64,000 nt of DNA from Symsagittifera roscoffensis (taxonomy: Eukaryota; Xenacoelomorpha; Acoela; Convolutidae), in the NCBI RefSeq assembly GCF_963678635.1, contig NC_087064.1:71299465-71363464 (forward strand), given 5' to 3'. The translations under genes and the position numbers were made by a program. The notes under the pieces are model-generated. The model was not told the origin of the DNA. It did no database searches and worked only from the letters and a program-made list of their open reading frames with translations. Positions 48,455 through 61,086 of this stretch are shown piece after piece (positions within the stretch are counted from its first letter, which is position 1; every line of letters begins with the position of its first letter).

Positions 48455-50949
48455 GCTGGATGATGTTTGAACGAAGTTTGAACAAATAAGCTTTCAGACT
48501 TTCTTGTAATGAGATTTTGATCCAATTAAACTAGTTGCCAAAAATAACAGGTCAGACTGTTAAAAGCTGAGCTGCACAAATTTTATAAAAACGAAGATAA
48601 ATCTTGTAACAGACTGTTGAAAGGGGCAGGAAAATAGAAACTGGTCATCGCTAAGAAAACTGCAAAATGAATTCAACAAAAGTATCCGTCTGCATTTCTA
48701 AATCGAATTCGAGGTCTGAAGGTCTGAAGAAATTTATTAAATAACGGCAAAAATAAAGGATCAAAACTGAAAAGAGCTTTTAATATTAATTTTTGGAGGG
48801 AGTCCGATTCAAGAAACACAAATTCAGAGAAGCGAAAATAAATTATTCCCAACTGAATTGAAATAAAAATACCATAGAATTTGAAAGGGAAATTAAAAAT
48901 TGTTATTTGAATGGGGTTTTGTTATTTCGAAACAAAAAACTATCTTGAGATATATGTAACTTTTAGCAGAAGAAAGTCCTTAAACACTGGCATAAAAGAT
49001 GGTAACCTTTTGTTTTAAGGAAAAGCAAAAAAGCAGTTTTGAACTAATTGTATATCATTTACTTGCCGTTATTCGGGACAATTGAAGGAAAGTAAATGAT
49101 TGATGGAAATTGAATAAATGCCTTGACAAAGTTTATTACCAATTCCTATACTATAGGTGTAGCAATCATAACAATTCACCATTATCCACTGTTCCATACA
49201 AGATGACAGACACTGATTAAGATTGACAGGAATGATTTTTCTCCGTTTTCATAAAACCCCCGGTTAGTTATGTTAATAATTCAACTACTCCTGGGTCTCG
49301 TTATAAATCGAGTAACTACATATAACCCATTTCTGAGTGTCTTTTTTCCCCAATTCGACCGCAAAATTTAGCTACATGAAATAGATATTTAGATATTTCA
49401 GCTACATGACATTCTTGTCAATTAAAATTCCCGGGTTTGACATGGGCAAAGTATTGTGGATATGAAAATATGAAGATCAGAAAGAGCTACCTGACTTGAC
49501 CTTGGTAAACAGCGGTAATATAATAAGGTAAGAATAAAACTAAAAGCAAATAATAATTTGGAAGAACAACCCAAACTGTTTCCGTGGGAAATGACAACGC
49601 GAGGTTGAAATAAAGAATTGAACTTGAAAATTTGATTATTTTCAGCAAATGGTATTCTGCCACTGCCTCTTTTTGAGTATCTGTGAGCAACAACGACAAG
49701 TAAGCCGACAAATTTTTGATACCAATTTTTTTTTGAAACCAGCAACGAAGCTTTGATTAAATTTATTTCGAACTTTCAAACTAATTTTTTAACGTGAAAT
49801 TAATCAGGGGTAAATCTTGGGGCTGATTATCGAAAACCAACTAGCAGAATTCGAGTCTATTGTCTGTGATCTTTCTTCTTACCAACCGTTCACCGATTTC
49901 TAAAAAAACTTCTCCTCTCAGACACAGCTGTATCTATTTACATGAACGCTTTTGCATGAGTAGAAAATTTAAAATGGAGATTTGTCCAGATTTTCTATTG
50001 TTTTTCTTGATTCTTTCCTTTTTTGAATTGAAATTTAATTCTGCCGAATTGGTCTGGATTGAGACGGCGTTGAAATGTTTAGGTGGATTCAAATAATGTC
50101 AAGGAGGGGGATTAACTGCTACTCAAGTCTCCGCTAATCCCACTTATTCCCTCCCTTGTTTTTTCCCCCATTTTCCTCTCATTTTAACCTAGCTTTTATT
50201 CAAAAAATAAGCTGAAACAAACAGCTATTGAAAATTGTTATTCAATGAAATTAGCTCTATATTGTATCCTAAAACTAAATTCTCTTTTTACGATCATGAG
50301 TCGAAGAAAAACAAAATTTAAGTGAATGTCAAACAATTATCAAAGAAACTAAAATCTATCTGATTTAGTTCATTAAATGTCCTTCATGGGATAATTTACG
50401 GAGGTTTCTTTTTAGTTAAGGGAAGCTAATGAACCGTGTTTGGTATGGTTGAGATCAAACTGAGATATTGGCGATACCACAGAAAAATCGAGACGTGATT
50501 AAGCTATTTTTCGACAGCACCCCTGAATAAAAAGATTTACGACTTGAGGTAATTTATAAAAGCTATTTTTATTTTATAAGAGCGTTTTTTTAATTATCTC
50601 TTCCCAACGCTTGAAAAGCACTGTGAGTTTAAGGTTCAAGCATTTTGGTTTCTTTTTTTAAGAGATCCGATTGTTTCAAATAGTTCCTAAAAAGAACAAA
50701 TTCATGGCAATTTTTCTCCTAAAACGTAAGCTTCATTCAAATCCTTTTGCAAATTGGATTTTTAAAATCGGTTTTTGAGTTTTTCAGTTATTGTTTAAAT
50801 ATAATCAAATAAAAACTGATTGCGTGGTTTTTAACTATAGTTTTTTTTAACTTATATTGCTGATTCAAATTATCAGGACAGAACGAACAAAACTTGAAAC
50901 TTCGAATGAGTTTTTCTCTAATTGAGTTAAGATTAGACAAAAAAGTAAT
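48455..50949. other. upstream side of the LRR gene; no gene seen
   Basis: Any further 5' exon, signal-peptide exon or promoter of the LRR gene would be here. Minus-strand frames at 49422-49745 and 49487-49711 contain hydrophobic runs, but no clear donor in the right phase, so I do not assign them. Confidence 0.4.
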
Positions 50950-51477
50950 TGAACAAAAGTTGCTTAGAATTTTACCAGAATTATTATGGTGTTATTCATT
51001 TTTCAAAATTCTCATCAAAAATTCCACCCCAAAATTGGGTCATTTTGGGTTTATTTAAAACTACTGTGTTAATTGATGAGAAATTTACATTTAAAGAAGC
51101 TTCCTACACAGACCACCAAAATTTAAGAAGGCATAAACCTCCAAAATTTTGCGCAAACTGTTTAAAATTTATTTTTAAACGAAAATTGTGGGTTTCATTT
51201 AGTAAAAAATAACATTTCTTGACTATCAAGCAAAAAGTTTTCTCTTATACAGGTTTTTGGAGGTTTTAACCTTCCTTGAAGTTTGGTGTGCTGTGTAAGA
51301 GTCTTATTTTGATAAAAGTTTCTCAGCAGTTGAAATTGTAGTTTCAGCGTAATTTTGATTAAGTAGAAAAAAAGCCAGCCAGAATGACCAGTTTTGGGGG
51401 TAAATTTTGGTTGAAACTTTCGGAGGAAAAAATGCATCATATTTATTTTGGTGACATTTTAAGCACTTTTTGAAAAG
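50950..51477. mobile_element. foldback element, diverged full copy
   Basis: Same arm order as 24006-24505: GAACAAAAGTTGCTTAGA at the left, the mirrored GGTGACATTTTAAGC at the right, and matching internal blocks (AAAGAAGCTTCCTACACAG against CTGTGTAAGAGTC). More diverged than the copy near 24 kb. Open frames at 50949-51212 (+) and 51195-51440 (-) are the two arms read on opposite strands. Confidence 0.75.
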
Positions 51478-52637
51478 TTCACACTACCACTTTGTCACTC
51501 TACCACGCAATTACACTGCACTTTGTCTTTCTTCTGACTAATTAAACCAGTGACCGCGCGAAGTAGTTAAAACAAGTAAATCAGAATATCTAGCATAAAA
51601 AAAGTTGTTTGTGTTATTTTCTCAAAACTAACATCAAAAAAAGGCGAAACTAATGCATTAAAAAAGTTATCAAATTTTTGAAGTTAACAAAATTCATTTC
51701 TCTAGAAGCCAGAACACTTAGAAACATAACTATTTTCAATTTACCCAAGTCAAAGTTTCTGAAACAAATTATGATTAATTTGTATGATCATTTTGATTAG
51801 AGTGGTAGGACTAGGAGAGGAGTATCAATCCATGTCGGTATCAAAAAATATCGATAAAACTGTGCACTTTACCGCCCAAAATACCTATAAATCTGTGCAA
51901 AAAAAGTCTTGCTCAATCAAATTTCTATTCATCGTTTTCCATTCAATCTGGTTCTTTTCAACCTTTTCTTAATAATTCCGATTTTGTCATGACATTTTTG
52001 AGCGGAATCATTCGATAGCCACCACGATGAGACTACAGACTAGCAGCAATTGTGTACTTCGATAATTTCAAAAGTAAGAGCTAAAACAGATATAATCAGA
52101 CCAACAGTGCTTTCAGTTTTGATTTTTGAGCTTAGCAACAAAACAAACCGAGAAAATTTTGATCAAAAAATATCTCGAACTTTTTTTAAACCGTATTCAA
52201 AACTTTAATTACAACTTGGTGTGGAGTGGGTTTTTTCACCTAAATTAAAAAAAAAGGCGTGGGGGTAATGCGGTTTATATCAAAGGCTTTCTATTTGTGA
52301 TATGGATCTCAAAAACAAATAAAAATTAGGAGGATTCGAGAAAATTAGTCTGATATTTTCCATTTTACTCTAAAGAGATGAGTTTTCTATTTCAGTCTAC
52401 GCCATTTTTAACATTACTTCAGCCATAAACACCCTAAATAGGCAAATCACACTTAAACTAAATTTAGTCCTATAATTATGACATTTACGAAAAAACAAAT
52501 GCACAAAACGAAAACTGTGTTTTTTTTATTTTTTGCAACGTTTTCAATTGTCTGTTTAAAATTTTTTTTGGATTTTTTTGTGGTCAAAACAATCTGTGCC
52601 ACCTGCTTGTCAACCGTCGCTCTTTATTTCAATATGT
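51478..52637. other. unassigned AT-rich spacer
   Basis: No recognisable gene or bounded repeat. The 62-codon frame at 51784-51972 has no motif. Confidence 0.5.
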
Positions 52638-53162
52638 AATTGTTCCGACTTTCGGTACGAAAGTAACGGAATATTTGTGCTCGGGGTGGGTTTTTTTTTC
52701 TTCAGACAAATTTCGACTTTTTAACTAGCCGTTTTTGACGCAATTTTTTAATATCATTCGAAAGCTATTGTTGTCCTGAGCTTGAATTTGAAAATATATT
52801 TCACCTGTGATCATTTTTCGTAAAGTTATGGGGGTTTAAAGATTGCCATTTTGGCCAATTTGGGACAATTAACGCGCGATAAATTTCGCGCTATTAACGC
52901 GTAAGCGAGATTTAATATGTCTTAGAAATCGTTCCAAATTAGTTCAAGGAAGCCTATATGCCATAGTTGATTTGTTAATAGGCGCAAAATCTATCGCTTT
53001 GTACTTAATATGACGTGTGGGGGGATGTTTTTACATAAAATCTCAAATTTTTTCAAAATTTTTTTTTTAGTACTTTGAAATTTTTCATCTTATTAATGCT
53101 CCATAGATGTTAAAAGGCAGTCGGAACTTTCAGGACTTCGCCCTGATACGAGCAGTCTTGTT
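52638..53162 (+). mobile_element. F2 element, near complete
   Basis: Starts TTGTTCCGACTTTCGGTACG and ends GTCGGAACTTTC, hairpin (one mismatch, CAGGACTTCGCCCTG), ATACGAGCAGTCTTGTT. The ACTTTCGGTACGAAAGT near the start is a perfect small hairpin. Confidence 0.85.
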
Positions 53163-53283
53163 ACAAATTAAAAATCATAATTTTTTGTTAATTTATTTTT
53201 GAAATTGTGCGACTAAAAAACGCGCAATTTCTTTGTAACTCTGTTTATGAGAAAAACGTGAGCACATGTGACCAATATTGATA

Positions 53284-53809
53284 ATTGTTCCGACTTTCGA
53301 TACGAAAGTAACGGAATATTTGTGCTCGTGGTGGGTTTTTTTCCTTCAGACAAATTTCGACTTTTTAACTAGCTGTTTTTGACGCAACTTTTTTATATCA
53401 TTCGAAAGCTATTGTTGTCCTGAGCTTGAACTTGAAAAGATATTTCACCTGTGATCATTTTTCGTAAAATTACGAGGGTTAAAAGATTGCGTTATTTGGG
53501 ATAATTAACGCGCGATAAATTTCGCGCTATTAACGCGTAAGCGAGATTTAATCTGTCTTAGAAATCGTTCCAAATTGGTTCAAGGAAGCTTATTTGCCAT
53601 AATTGATTTGTTAATAGGCGCAAAATTTATCACTTTGTACTTAATATGACGTATGGGGGGATGTTTTTACATAAAATCTCATATTTTTTCAAAAAAAATT
53701 TTTTTTTTTTTTTTTAGTACTTTGAATATTTTTATCTTATTAATGCTCCATAGACCTTAAAAGGCAGTCGGAACTTTCAGGGCTTCGCCCTGATACGAGC
53801 AGTCTTGTT
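53284..53809 (+). mobile_element. F2 element, near complete, same orientation as its neighbour
   Basis: About 526 bp, very similar to 52638-53162 and separated from it by about 120 bases of unrelated sequence. The terminal hairpin CAGGGCTTCGCCCTG is intact. Confidence 0.85.
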
Positions 53810-56413
53810 TGAACTTAACTTAGGATTACTTTGACTACTATAATTCAGTTTGATATAATGAACGCGGGACATATTTCGTTCTATTAAAAGGCAAGCATCA
53901 AATTGAATCCTTCAAATTGAACTGCGGTAAGCAATTGTCACTTTACCACACGCAAAATATACGCTGTAAAATTTTACTTCGTTTTTGTGGGATAATGTAA
54001 TGAAATGAAAAAAAAATATGAAACATATTACAAAATTTAGTTATTTTTGAAATTTTATTGTGATTTTGTTATGCCAAAAAGCTTGTGTTTGACAACAAAC
54101 GGCAGTTGGAGTAATTAGTGCTTTATCCTTGCATACGAAGTTTTGTCATAAAATTAACGGATTTTTCTTTTCGGTTTACAATATCGCTTCATATTGAGAA
54201 GACTTATTGATCTTAACTCTCGAGCAGTTTTTGGTTAAGACTTTTGTGAGAGTTGTTCTGAATGGCTTTTGTGAGAATTGTTTTGGATGCAAAAATAAAG
54301 GCGGAAAAGTGATAAGAGCTTAATGAAATGGATTTTAAAAAGTGTGTACAGCAAAATGGCTGTTCTAAACACTCACTAATTTAGTAATTATTTTGTGTTA
54401 CAGATTTAGGTTATAATGAGTTCTTGAATTTTTTTTATTGTCACAAATTGTTATAGTCAGTGGGAAATAATTTCATGAGCTTGAAAATTTTAGTTTTCAG
54501 ACCGAAGTCTCCTTGGCTTGAAGTATTGTCGGCCTGTAGTCCTATACCCGCTCTGAAAACCGTAGTTTTTGCTAAGAAGTTTTTAAAAAAGAACAAGTAG
54601 AGATTGGAACAATATGAGAGAATTAATCTTATTAGAAATCATTGCATGAATGATGGGAGCGTTATTCAGATCAGAATTAAGAAAAATTCTCAGAGTTTGC
54701 CTATTTTTTTTTGTACGAAGGTGGGTTTAAAATTAATTTTCCAAATTATTTCTCCTAATGTGATTGTTAAAAATAATAAAAAGCGCGAATTTTATCTTCC
54801 AAATTGGCAATTTTTAAACACCCAAATCTTCACAAAAAAATCATCACAGATAAAATGATTTTTTAGTTTTTAGGTTAAGAAGATGTAATTAAAACTTGAT
54901 TTTAAATTTTAAAGCATGAAAAACGTCTTACAAAGATGCGTTTTAAATTCCTCTAGAAGTCAAACTAGAGACATGAATGATTCAGATAAATTGTTGACCG
55001 CAAAAATGCTATGCAAAAATAACCCATCATAAACCCTTTAAAGAAAAAACTAAATCACAGAAAAAAATACAAAAAAAATAGTTGGTTGGCTAAATGGCTG
55101 ATGTAATTTGTTTCGGTGACTTTTGCAGAAGTTCACAAAACTCTAATGAAGATAAATTTAATGCATCTCTAAAGAATAAAAAAAATACAATATGAAGATA
55201 AAAATAAGGTGGTAAGGATTGCTTTGTATAGTAACAAACACTTAAGATTCAATTTTGGGAGTTCCATTCACTTCAATTCCACTCAATTTCCGTAAGAGGC
55301 AAATAAAGAGATCTATTAGGAAACTAAACAGTTCTGAGTGCCGATTAGAAAAAAAGGAAGGTTTTATGAAGTGTTTCATCATACTTTCCCCCAGCTTATT
55401 GACCTCTATGTAAAAAGAATTTAAAAAAACACATTGTTAAGCAATACCTACCGGGAATTTTGCGTCAACAGTGTTTGCGCCAACAAAAGAAATGCTCTAT
55501 AATGAGTGTTTGCGGCGACAAATTGAAATTTTAAAATTCATAAAATTGTCCAAATTGATTTGAAAAAATCGATAATGAAAAAACATGTGCCAATTTTGGA
55601 GAGGGAATAAACATTGGCGAGTCAGATAAACTTGGCGCGTTTTAAGCAAATTGCCGCCAGGCAAATTTTATCTTGTCTTCGTATCAGAAAAAAAATTGAC
55701 GTTAGGCGACGGAATGCACTCGAAGCAGATTAATATATGAAAGGTCTTACGGTTCATGTAACAGAATATCAGCATTCAGCAAAAAAAAATCTGAGCTAAG
55801 AATTTTATATTTATCAACTGAACTTTTATGATTGGTTTTGAAGCTGATGAACATATATTTCATCAGTTTTCAAAAGTAAATTGGCCGACATTTGAGTCGT
55901 AATTTTGATAGTCCATAGAAGCAATCGGTTTTTATTCAATTCGATTTATTGAATACTGTCAATAATCGAAAAGGAAGCGCCATTTCTAGTTGATAAAAAT
56001 TACAAAAATTGCTTAAGGCACTTGAGATTTTACTTCTATATCGGTGAAGTTGATTTTTTCTTTTTTACTTTTTTCTTTGACTGTTGCAACGGGTTTGATT
56101 AAAAATGATTGCTGTTGATGGTTAAGGTTCAAATATGTTTGGCATTTGAAGTGATTTGTTCGCGTGGCAGACATGTAAATCCGCCAATTAAATTTAAAAA
56201 TGTATTTTTAAAGATTTTTGGAGCTCAAATTAGAAAGTGCCCTGATTTCACGGGAATGGTAAAAAAAGAAGATGCAATAATGGTTTAGATTTAACGATAA
56301 AAATGCCCGTTAGGCTGATGGTAAGAAAGAGACAATGGTAAAAGCAAGACCCAATTTTCTCACCTAATTGCTCGGCGAAGGGATTAGAGCTTAACAATCA
56401 AAAATGGGAAAAC
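53810..56413. other. unassigned AT-rich spacer with a small F2 trace
   Basis: 54760-54850 resembles an F2 interior fragment (CCAAATTGGCAATTTTTAAAC and a TCATCACAGATAAAAT block). No gene supported. Confidence 0.4.
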
Positions 56414-57359
56414 TGTGCGCGAACTCATTATTTTACGGATCCCCAATATGCATAAACATATACATATCAGAATGAACCACAAGCGCTTCAATGAAGTCAA
56501 GCACTTAAAACGCAAACTACAGGGTGGTTCTCGCTCTTTTTTCACGTTTGAAAAGCTCATAAAATGGATTCTTCTTCAAATGGTTTTTTGCATTGATTAT
56601 GTAACAGACGGAAATATCATAAAGTGAACTCAGTTATTCAAATGTCTTCATCAAATGCTTGAAATATCACCCATTGGCATCGTGGCACTTTTGCAGCCTT
56701 TTAGGAAAGCTGCCAACCGCTTTTCTTACTTCTTCGAGTGAAATTCGCCAGTAGTTTAATATAAGCTGTAACTGAAAAAAAAACATGAGAGGAATCAAAA
56801 AAAATTCGGCGCTTTTATGTCATTAAAACTGCACTTGTTTGTGAAAAACAATTGAAAATAGGATATGATTAAATCAGAAGGCGATCATATTTAAATTGAT
56901 CATCATTTTTGTCGGCCCAAATTAGGATTCATTATAGTAAGTTTTTTTCTGCAGTTTTGCAATCGTCTGAATGGTAAACATACAACTAAAAGTAAATGTT
57001 AACTGTTGGTGCCAACGCTTCTCAAACAGAAGTGCACTTCTAAGAGAAAAGACAAAACTGCTCGCATCAGGCCAAAGCCCTATAAATTCAAGCTGCCCTT
57101 TAAGTTTTAGTGATGTCTTTTGTCAATGCAATAAATGATAACATATTTTCACAAAATAGTGATTGTTTTAGATTTTTTCCCATTTGAAATCCACCCAAAA
57201 CACGAGTGCTATTTATAACCTAAGAAATATATTACTTGTTAAGTAACGAACAACAAGACTGCTCGTATATCAGGGCAAATCCCTGAATGTTCTGACTGTC
57301 CGTTAATTTATATCGAATAGTTTTTGGGAAAAGAAAATACTGAAAGCCTATGCATTTTG
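56414..57359. repeat. 946-bp segment duplicated at 63055-64000
   Basis: Constant offset of 6641 bases and about a dozen substitutions over 946 bp. The left breakpoint is sharp (TGTGCGCGAACTC), and the flanks differ. The match continues to the window edge, so the full length is unknown. Contains a Tc1/mariner-like remnant and parts of two F2 copies. The 70-codon frame shared by both copies (56415 and 63056) is not a convincing gene. Confidence 0.95.
56520..56771 (-). pseudogene. Tc1/mariner-like transposase 3' remnant
   Basis: On the minus strand a pyrimidine tract and CAG (acceptor-like) precede a frame reading YWRISLEEVRKAVGSFPKRL, then QKCHDANG, a TGA, and YFKHLMKTFE before TAA at 56634. 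This resembles the C-terminus of Tc1/mariner-family transposases (xxxPKRLxxxIxAxGGxxxx). About 115 bases further on is CAGGGTGG preceded by TA (56518), like a mariner-type terminal repeat with its TA target. The other end was not found. Confidence 0.55.
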
Positions 57360-58320
57360 GTCAAAATCAATGTGTAAAATTTTGAGTCGTACGAAATTAA
57401 TACTACCGATCTGATTAGCTAGCCTCAATTCAATTTAGAACGATCGATTTTGTTATGTGGGATAATTCGGCACGCATAAATAATTCGCGTTACGATCGAG
57501 GATTATGAATGAACTGTTCACAGCGCGCATAATTTAGTCCAGAACATAGCAAATTTGGCAGTTTTCAAACCCCCAGAAATTTACGAAAAATTATCGGAGG
57601 TGAGCTACCTTTTTACAACTCAGAAAGTCCATATCGTCAATGGGGTATAAAAAATTTTTGTTGAAAATAAATATTTCGATCGGTGAAAATTGACTGAATA
57701 AAAAAACCCACACCGAGCATAAATTTTCCGTCTTCTTCGAATGCAAATAGCCTGCCTAAATTCTATTTCGATTGATTTTTCGCCCCATTACCTTGTTGCT
57801 TACTCGTTAATAGCTCAAAATTTCACACTGCCCTAATTGAGCGAAAAAAGCACAGTTTCAATAAAATTTGACTTGGAGCTCAGGACGTCAAATTCTTCCA
57901 GATGATATAAATAAGAGTGGTCATATCAGTGTAAAGCCTTGAATGTTCTGACTGCCCTTTAATTGGTCTCGAATAGTTTTTGGTAAATCAAATTTGCCAA
58001 ACTAAAAAGTTTAAGCTGATGAAGTAATAGTTTAAATGTTAAAATTTGAGTCATGTCTAGAAATAATAAGTTAGCTTAATGCCTCAGTTCAATTTGGAAC
58101 GATTTTGTAGTGCGGGATAGTTAGCCGCTTATAGAATATAAAAAAGCCGTTAAACCAGACTCGTGGCAGGATACTATAGTGGTGTGCACACCCGGCTTGG
58201 CCCATGAAGATCGATGGATAAATCAACTGAGTGAGCAAAGAGTTTGAAATTGGTCTGAAAAAATCTATTCCGAGCATATATATTCCTCACTTTCTTCAAA
58301 AGTCTAGCACTAAAATTCTA
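57057..58320 (-). mobile_element. cluster of diverged F2 copies
   Basis: Three pieces in minus orientation: an end fragment at 57057-57135 (ACTGCTCGCATCAGGCCAAA), a longer copy at 57252-57745 (AACAAGACTGCTCGTATATC... to CACCGAGCATAAATTTTCCG), and another at about 57900-58320 (TGAATGTTCTGACTGCCC, GAACGATTTTGTAGTG, CCGAGCATATATATTCC). The copies are much more diverged than those near 53 kb. Confidence 0.65.
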
Positions 58321-59639
58321 TCCTACTAGATCCTTTCGGACCAACTAGATCTTTTCCATATATTCCTAAGAACTTTTAAAGAAAAACCATGTCGATTTTA
58401 AGAAAAATCAGTAGGATAGACCACAGTTTTGAAGCATTTACACAACTATCATAGAACTGAATTGTTAAGGATCATAATAACAATAGATAGTGTCAACTGA
58501 GAAAACTAACAATAAAACCTTATAACAAATTTTGTAGAACTTACTGTTATTGACAACGAAAAAAAACAATTACTTTTTACAAATAAGCAATAATTGAAGT
58601 GTATGAGTGGTAAGTTCAATCAAATACTTGAAAAAACAAACAATCCAATTGCTGCAATACAGACTATTGCATGTGCAACCACCCTAAAATGACAAAAACT
58701 GACCAGTGTAGTAGTGCCTCAAGAATAAATATTGAGCTCTTAACTTTCTGACAATAGTTACAAATTATATGATCACGAGTCTGCCTTCCACAGCAAAATA
58801 GAACAATTCATATACCTCAGCAAAAATAAGCGAAAAAAAAACAAAACCATTAATATTTTTAGAGGACAAATATTAGTGGCCACTCCAAAGTCAATCCAAA
58901 TTTTACAAATCGAAGTCATAATACTAAAATAAATCACTGACATGCAACTGCAAACTGAAATTATTTCTCGTAGACCACCCGCAATTGACATCAACAATAG
59001 CCATGAGGAACCACTATCCAGAAAATTAGAACCTCTATACGATGACCACCAACCCGAGAAAAGCCCTAGAAATATGGCTACAACTCCTGGACAAATTAAA
59101 CCCCCCGATATTGAACAGAAACGACGACGACTAGACATCCATCAAGCTCAACACACACACACACACTCAACAACAGCAACACCTTGCAAGTTTCAACGGA
59201 CAAACATGGTTCCTACTTAAAAGCATGAGCTCAGTGACGTAAATTGTGCCCAACTTATTATACAAAAAAGGCAACAAGAAGGACAAGGAGTTTCAGTTAT
59301 GGCAAAATGTAGATAAGAGTCAAGCCTCAAACCGAAAACAAACAAGTCTAAATATTCAAGCAGTTCCAAGACTTGAAATTCATACTTCTGCAATAAAATT
59401 AATTCAACTTGACTCTGCTTCAATCAACCTTGCATCGAAATTGAACAGGTTTTGAACTATTCAGTTGGAAAAAAAGTTTTACCATATAGCTTGTTGAATA
59501 TCGAAAATCTTTTATCATTGACACTATTTAGATATAACCTTCCCAATTAAAAAAAGTAGGTTCAATGGATTAACTTAGAAAGCGGGCTGTAACAAAAACA
59601 AGCGTTTGCAACTAAGAAATGCTAGAAAATCTAAATGAC
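58321..59639. other. spacer with an unassigned open frame
   Basis: A plus-strand frame at 58942-59220 (92 codons, P, E, R, T and H rich, containing an ACAC microsatellite read as HTHTH) and one at 59246-59455 show somewhat less AT-biased composition. I recognise no domain and see no splice sites that join them. Possibly decayed transposon ORF1-like sequence; low certainty. Confidence 0.35.
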
Positions 59640-61030
59640 TAGCGTAAAACGCACCTCCGGTACTCATGATAAACCGCATATATTGGAAATAAGATCTGCA
59701 TTATTTGAGTGTGCTTTGACAGCACCCAATTACAGGGTTCGTAATTACAAATTTTGCAAAGTTTTATATAAGTTCTTCGAAAAATTTAAAATGAATTAAG
59801 AAACGTCACATCTGGGAAGCTAATGCACTTGAGCAGTCGCATTTGGAAGCAAGATTTACAACTCCTGAGAGCACTCTTACAGTGCCCAACTACAACGTTG
59901 TGAAATTCAAATTTTGAGAAACTTCACCTTAAGTTTTCTAAAAAGAGGTATTTTGATTTGAAAACCAGAAAAATTTCACATCTCGAAAACTATCAAGATT
60001 TGAGCAGTCTTAATAGATGGCAATGATGGCAATCTTTGAAAGTACTCCGACAGCACACAACTACGGGGTTGGGAATTTCACTTCAGTGAACTATTTTGTA
60101 ATTTGAGTTTTCTGAAAATTTCCAAAAAAAATCACAAAAATTGTCGTATCTCTTAAACTAAAAACATTAGAGCTTTCTTAATTGGATTACTCTGACAGCC
60201 CCCAACTACAGGTTAGGAATTTCAAACTTTGAAAAGAAAACTAATTTACTTTTCATAAATAAAAAAAAATCACAAAAAAAGTCATATCTTGAAAGCTGCA
60301 AGATTTTGAGCAGTCATATTTGGAAGCAAAATTCACAACTCCTGCGATTACCTTGGAATAGCCTCACTTGAGAGATGGTAATTTCAAATTTTATTAAAAA
60401 AATGTATACCCAAGTTCTCTGAAAAATTTTGAGAAAATCCTAAAAACCGTCGTATCTCGAAAACAACAAGACTTGGAGCAGACATATTCTGAGGCAAGAA
60501 TTGCAATCCCATGAGAGTACCCTCACAGATTCCGATAACAGTATTGCGATTTTCAAAGTTTGAGAATTTTTTAACATCTAAGTTTTTGAAAACTTGTTGA
60601 AAAAGTCATAAAAAACGTCATTTCTCAAAAAGTACAAAGATTTAAGCAGTAATATTTGGAGGCAAAAATCGCAACTCCTGAGTGTACCCTGACAGAGCCT
60701 CACCACTGAGATGGGAATATCAAATTTTGTGATTTTTTTTATGTTTCCTAAAAAAAACGTCATATCTCGAAAACTACTAGGATTTGAGCAGCCATAATTG
60801 GAGGCAAGATTCGCAACCCCTGAGAGTACCCTCACAAAATCCAACAACAAGACTGAGATCTTCAACGTATTGGAATTTTCAACATCTAGGGTTTTGAAAA
60901 ACTTTCGAAAAAATCATAAAAAACGTCACATCTCGAAAACTACAAAAATTTGGTGATTCATATATGGAGGCCAGAATCGCAAAAACATGGGAAAACACTG
61001 ACAACATCCAACTATTGCGTTGCTAATTAC
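59640..61030. repeat. degenerate tandem array, roughly 170-bp units
   Basis: The phrase GTCATATCTCGAAAACTACA followed by GATTTGAGCAGTCATATTTG recurs, with variation, near 59806, 59979, 60150, 60282, 60449, 60618, 60758 and 60925. Spacing is 132-173, most often 167-173. Each unit also has CAACTCCTGAGAGTACCC. The shorter spacings look like deleted units. Confidence 0.8.
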
Positions 61031-61086
61031 AGACTTGTTGAAATAAAAACTGAATTTAAACGGGAAAATAAAAAAAAACCTTAACC

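Noticed and set aside
56415..56627. 70-codon frame conserved in both duplicate copies
   Set aside because: Conservation is explained by recent duplication of the DNA; most of it lies over the transposon terminus on the other strand.
58942..59220. 92-codon frame as a gene
   Set aside because: Proline- and charge-rich with a microsatellite inside, no splice context and no domain; noted only as a compositional oddity.
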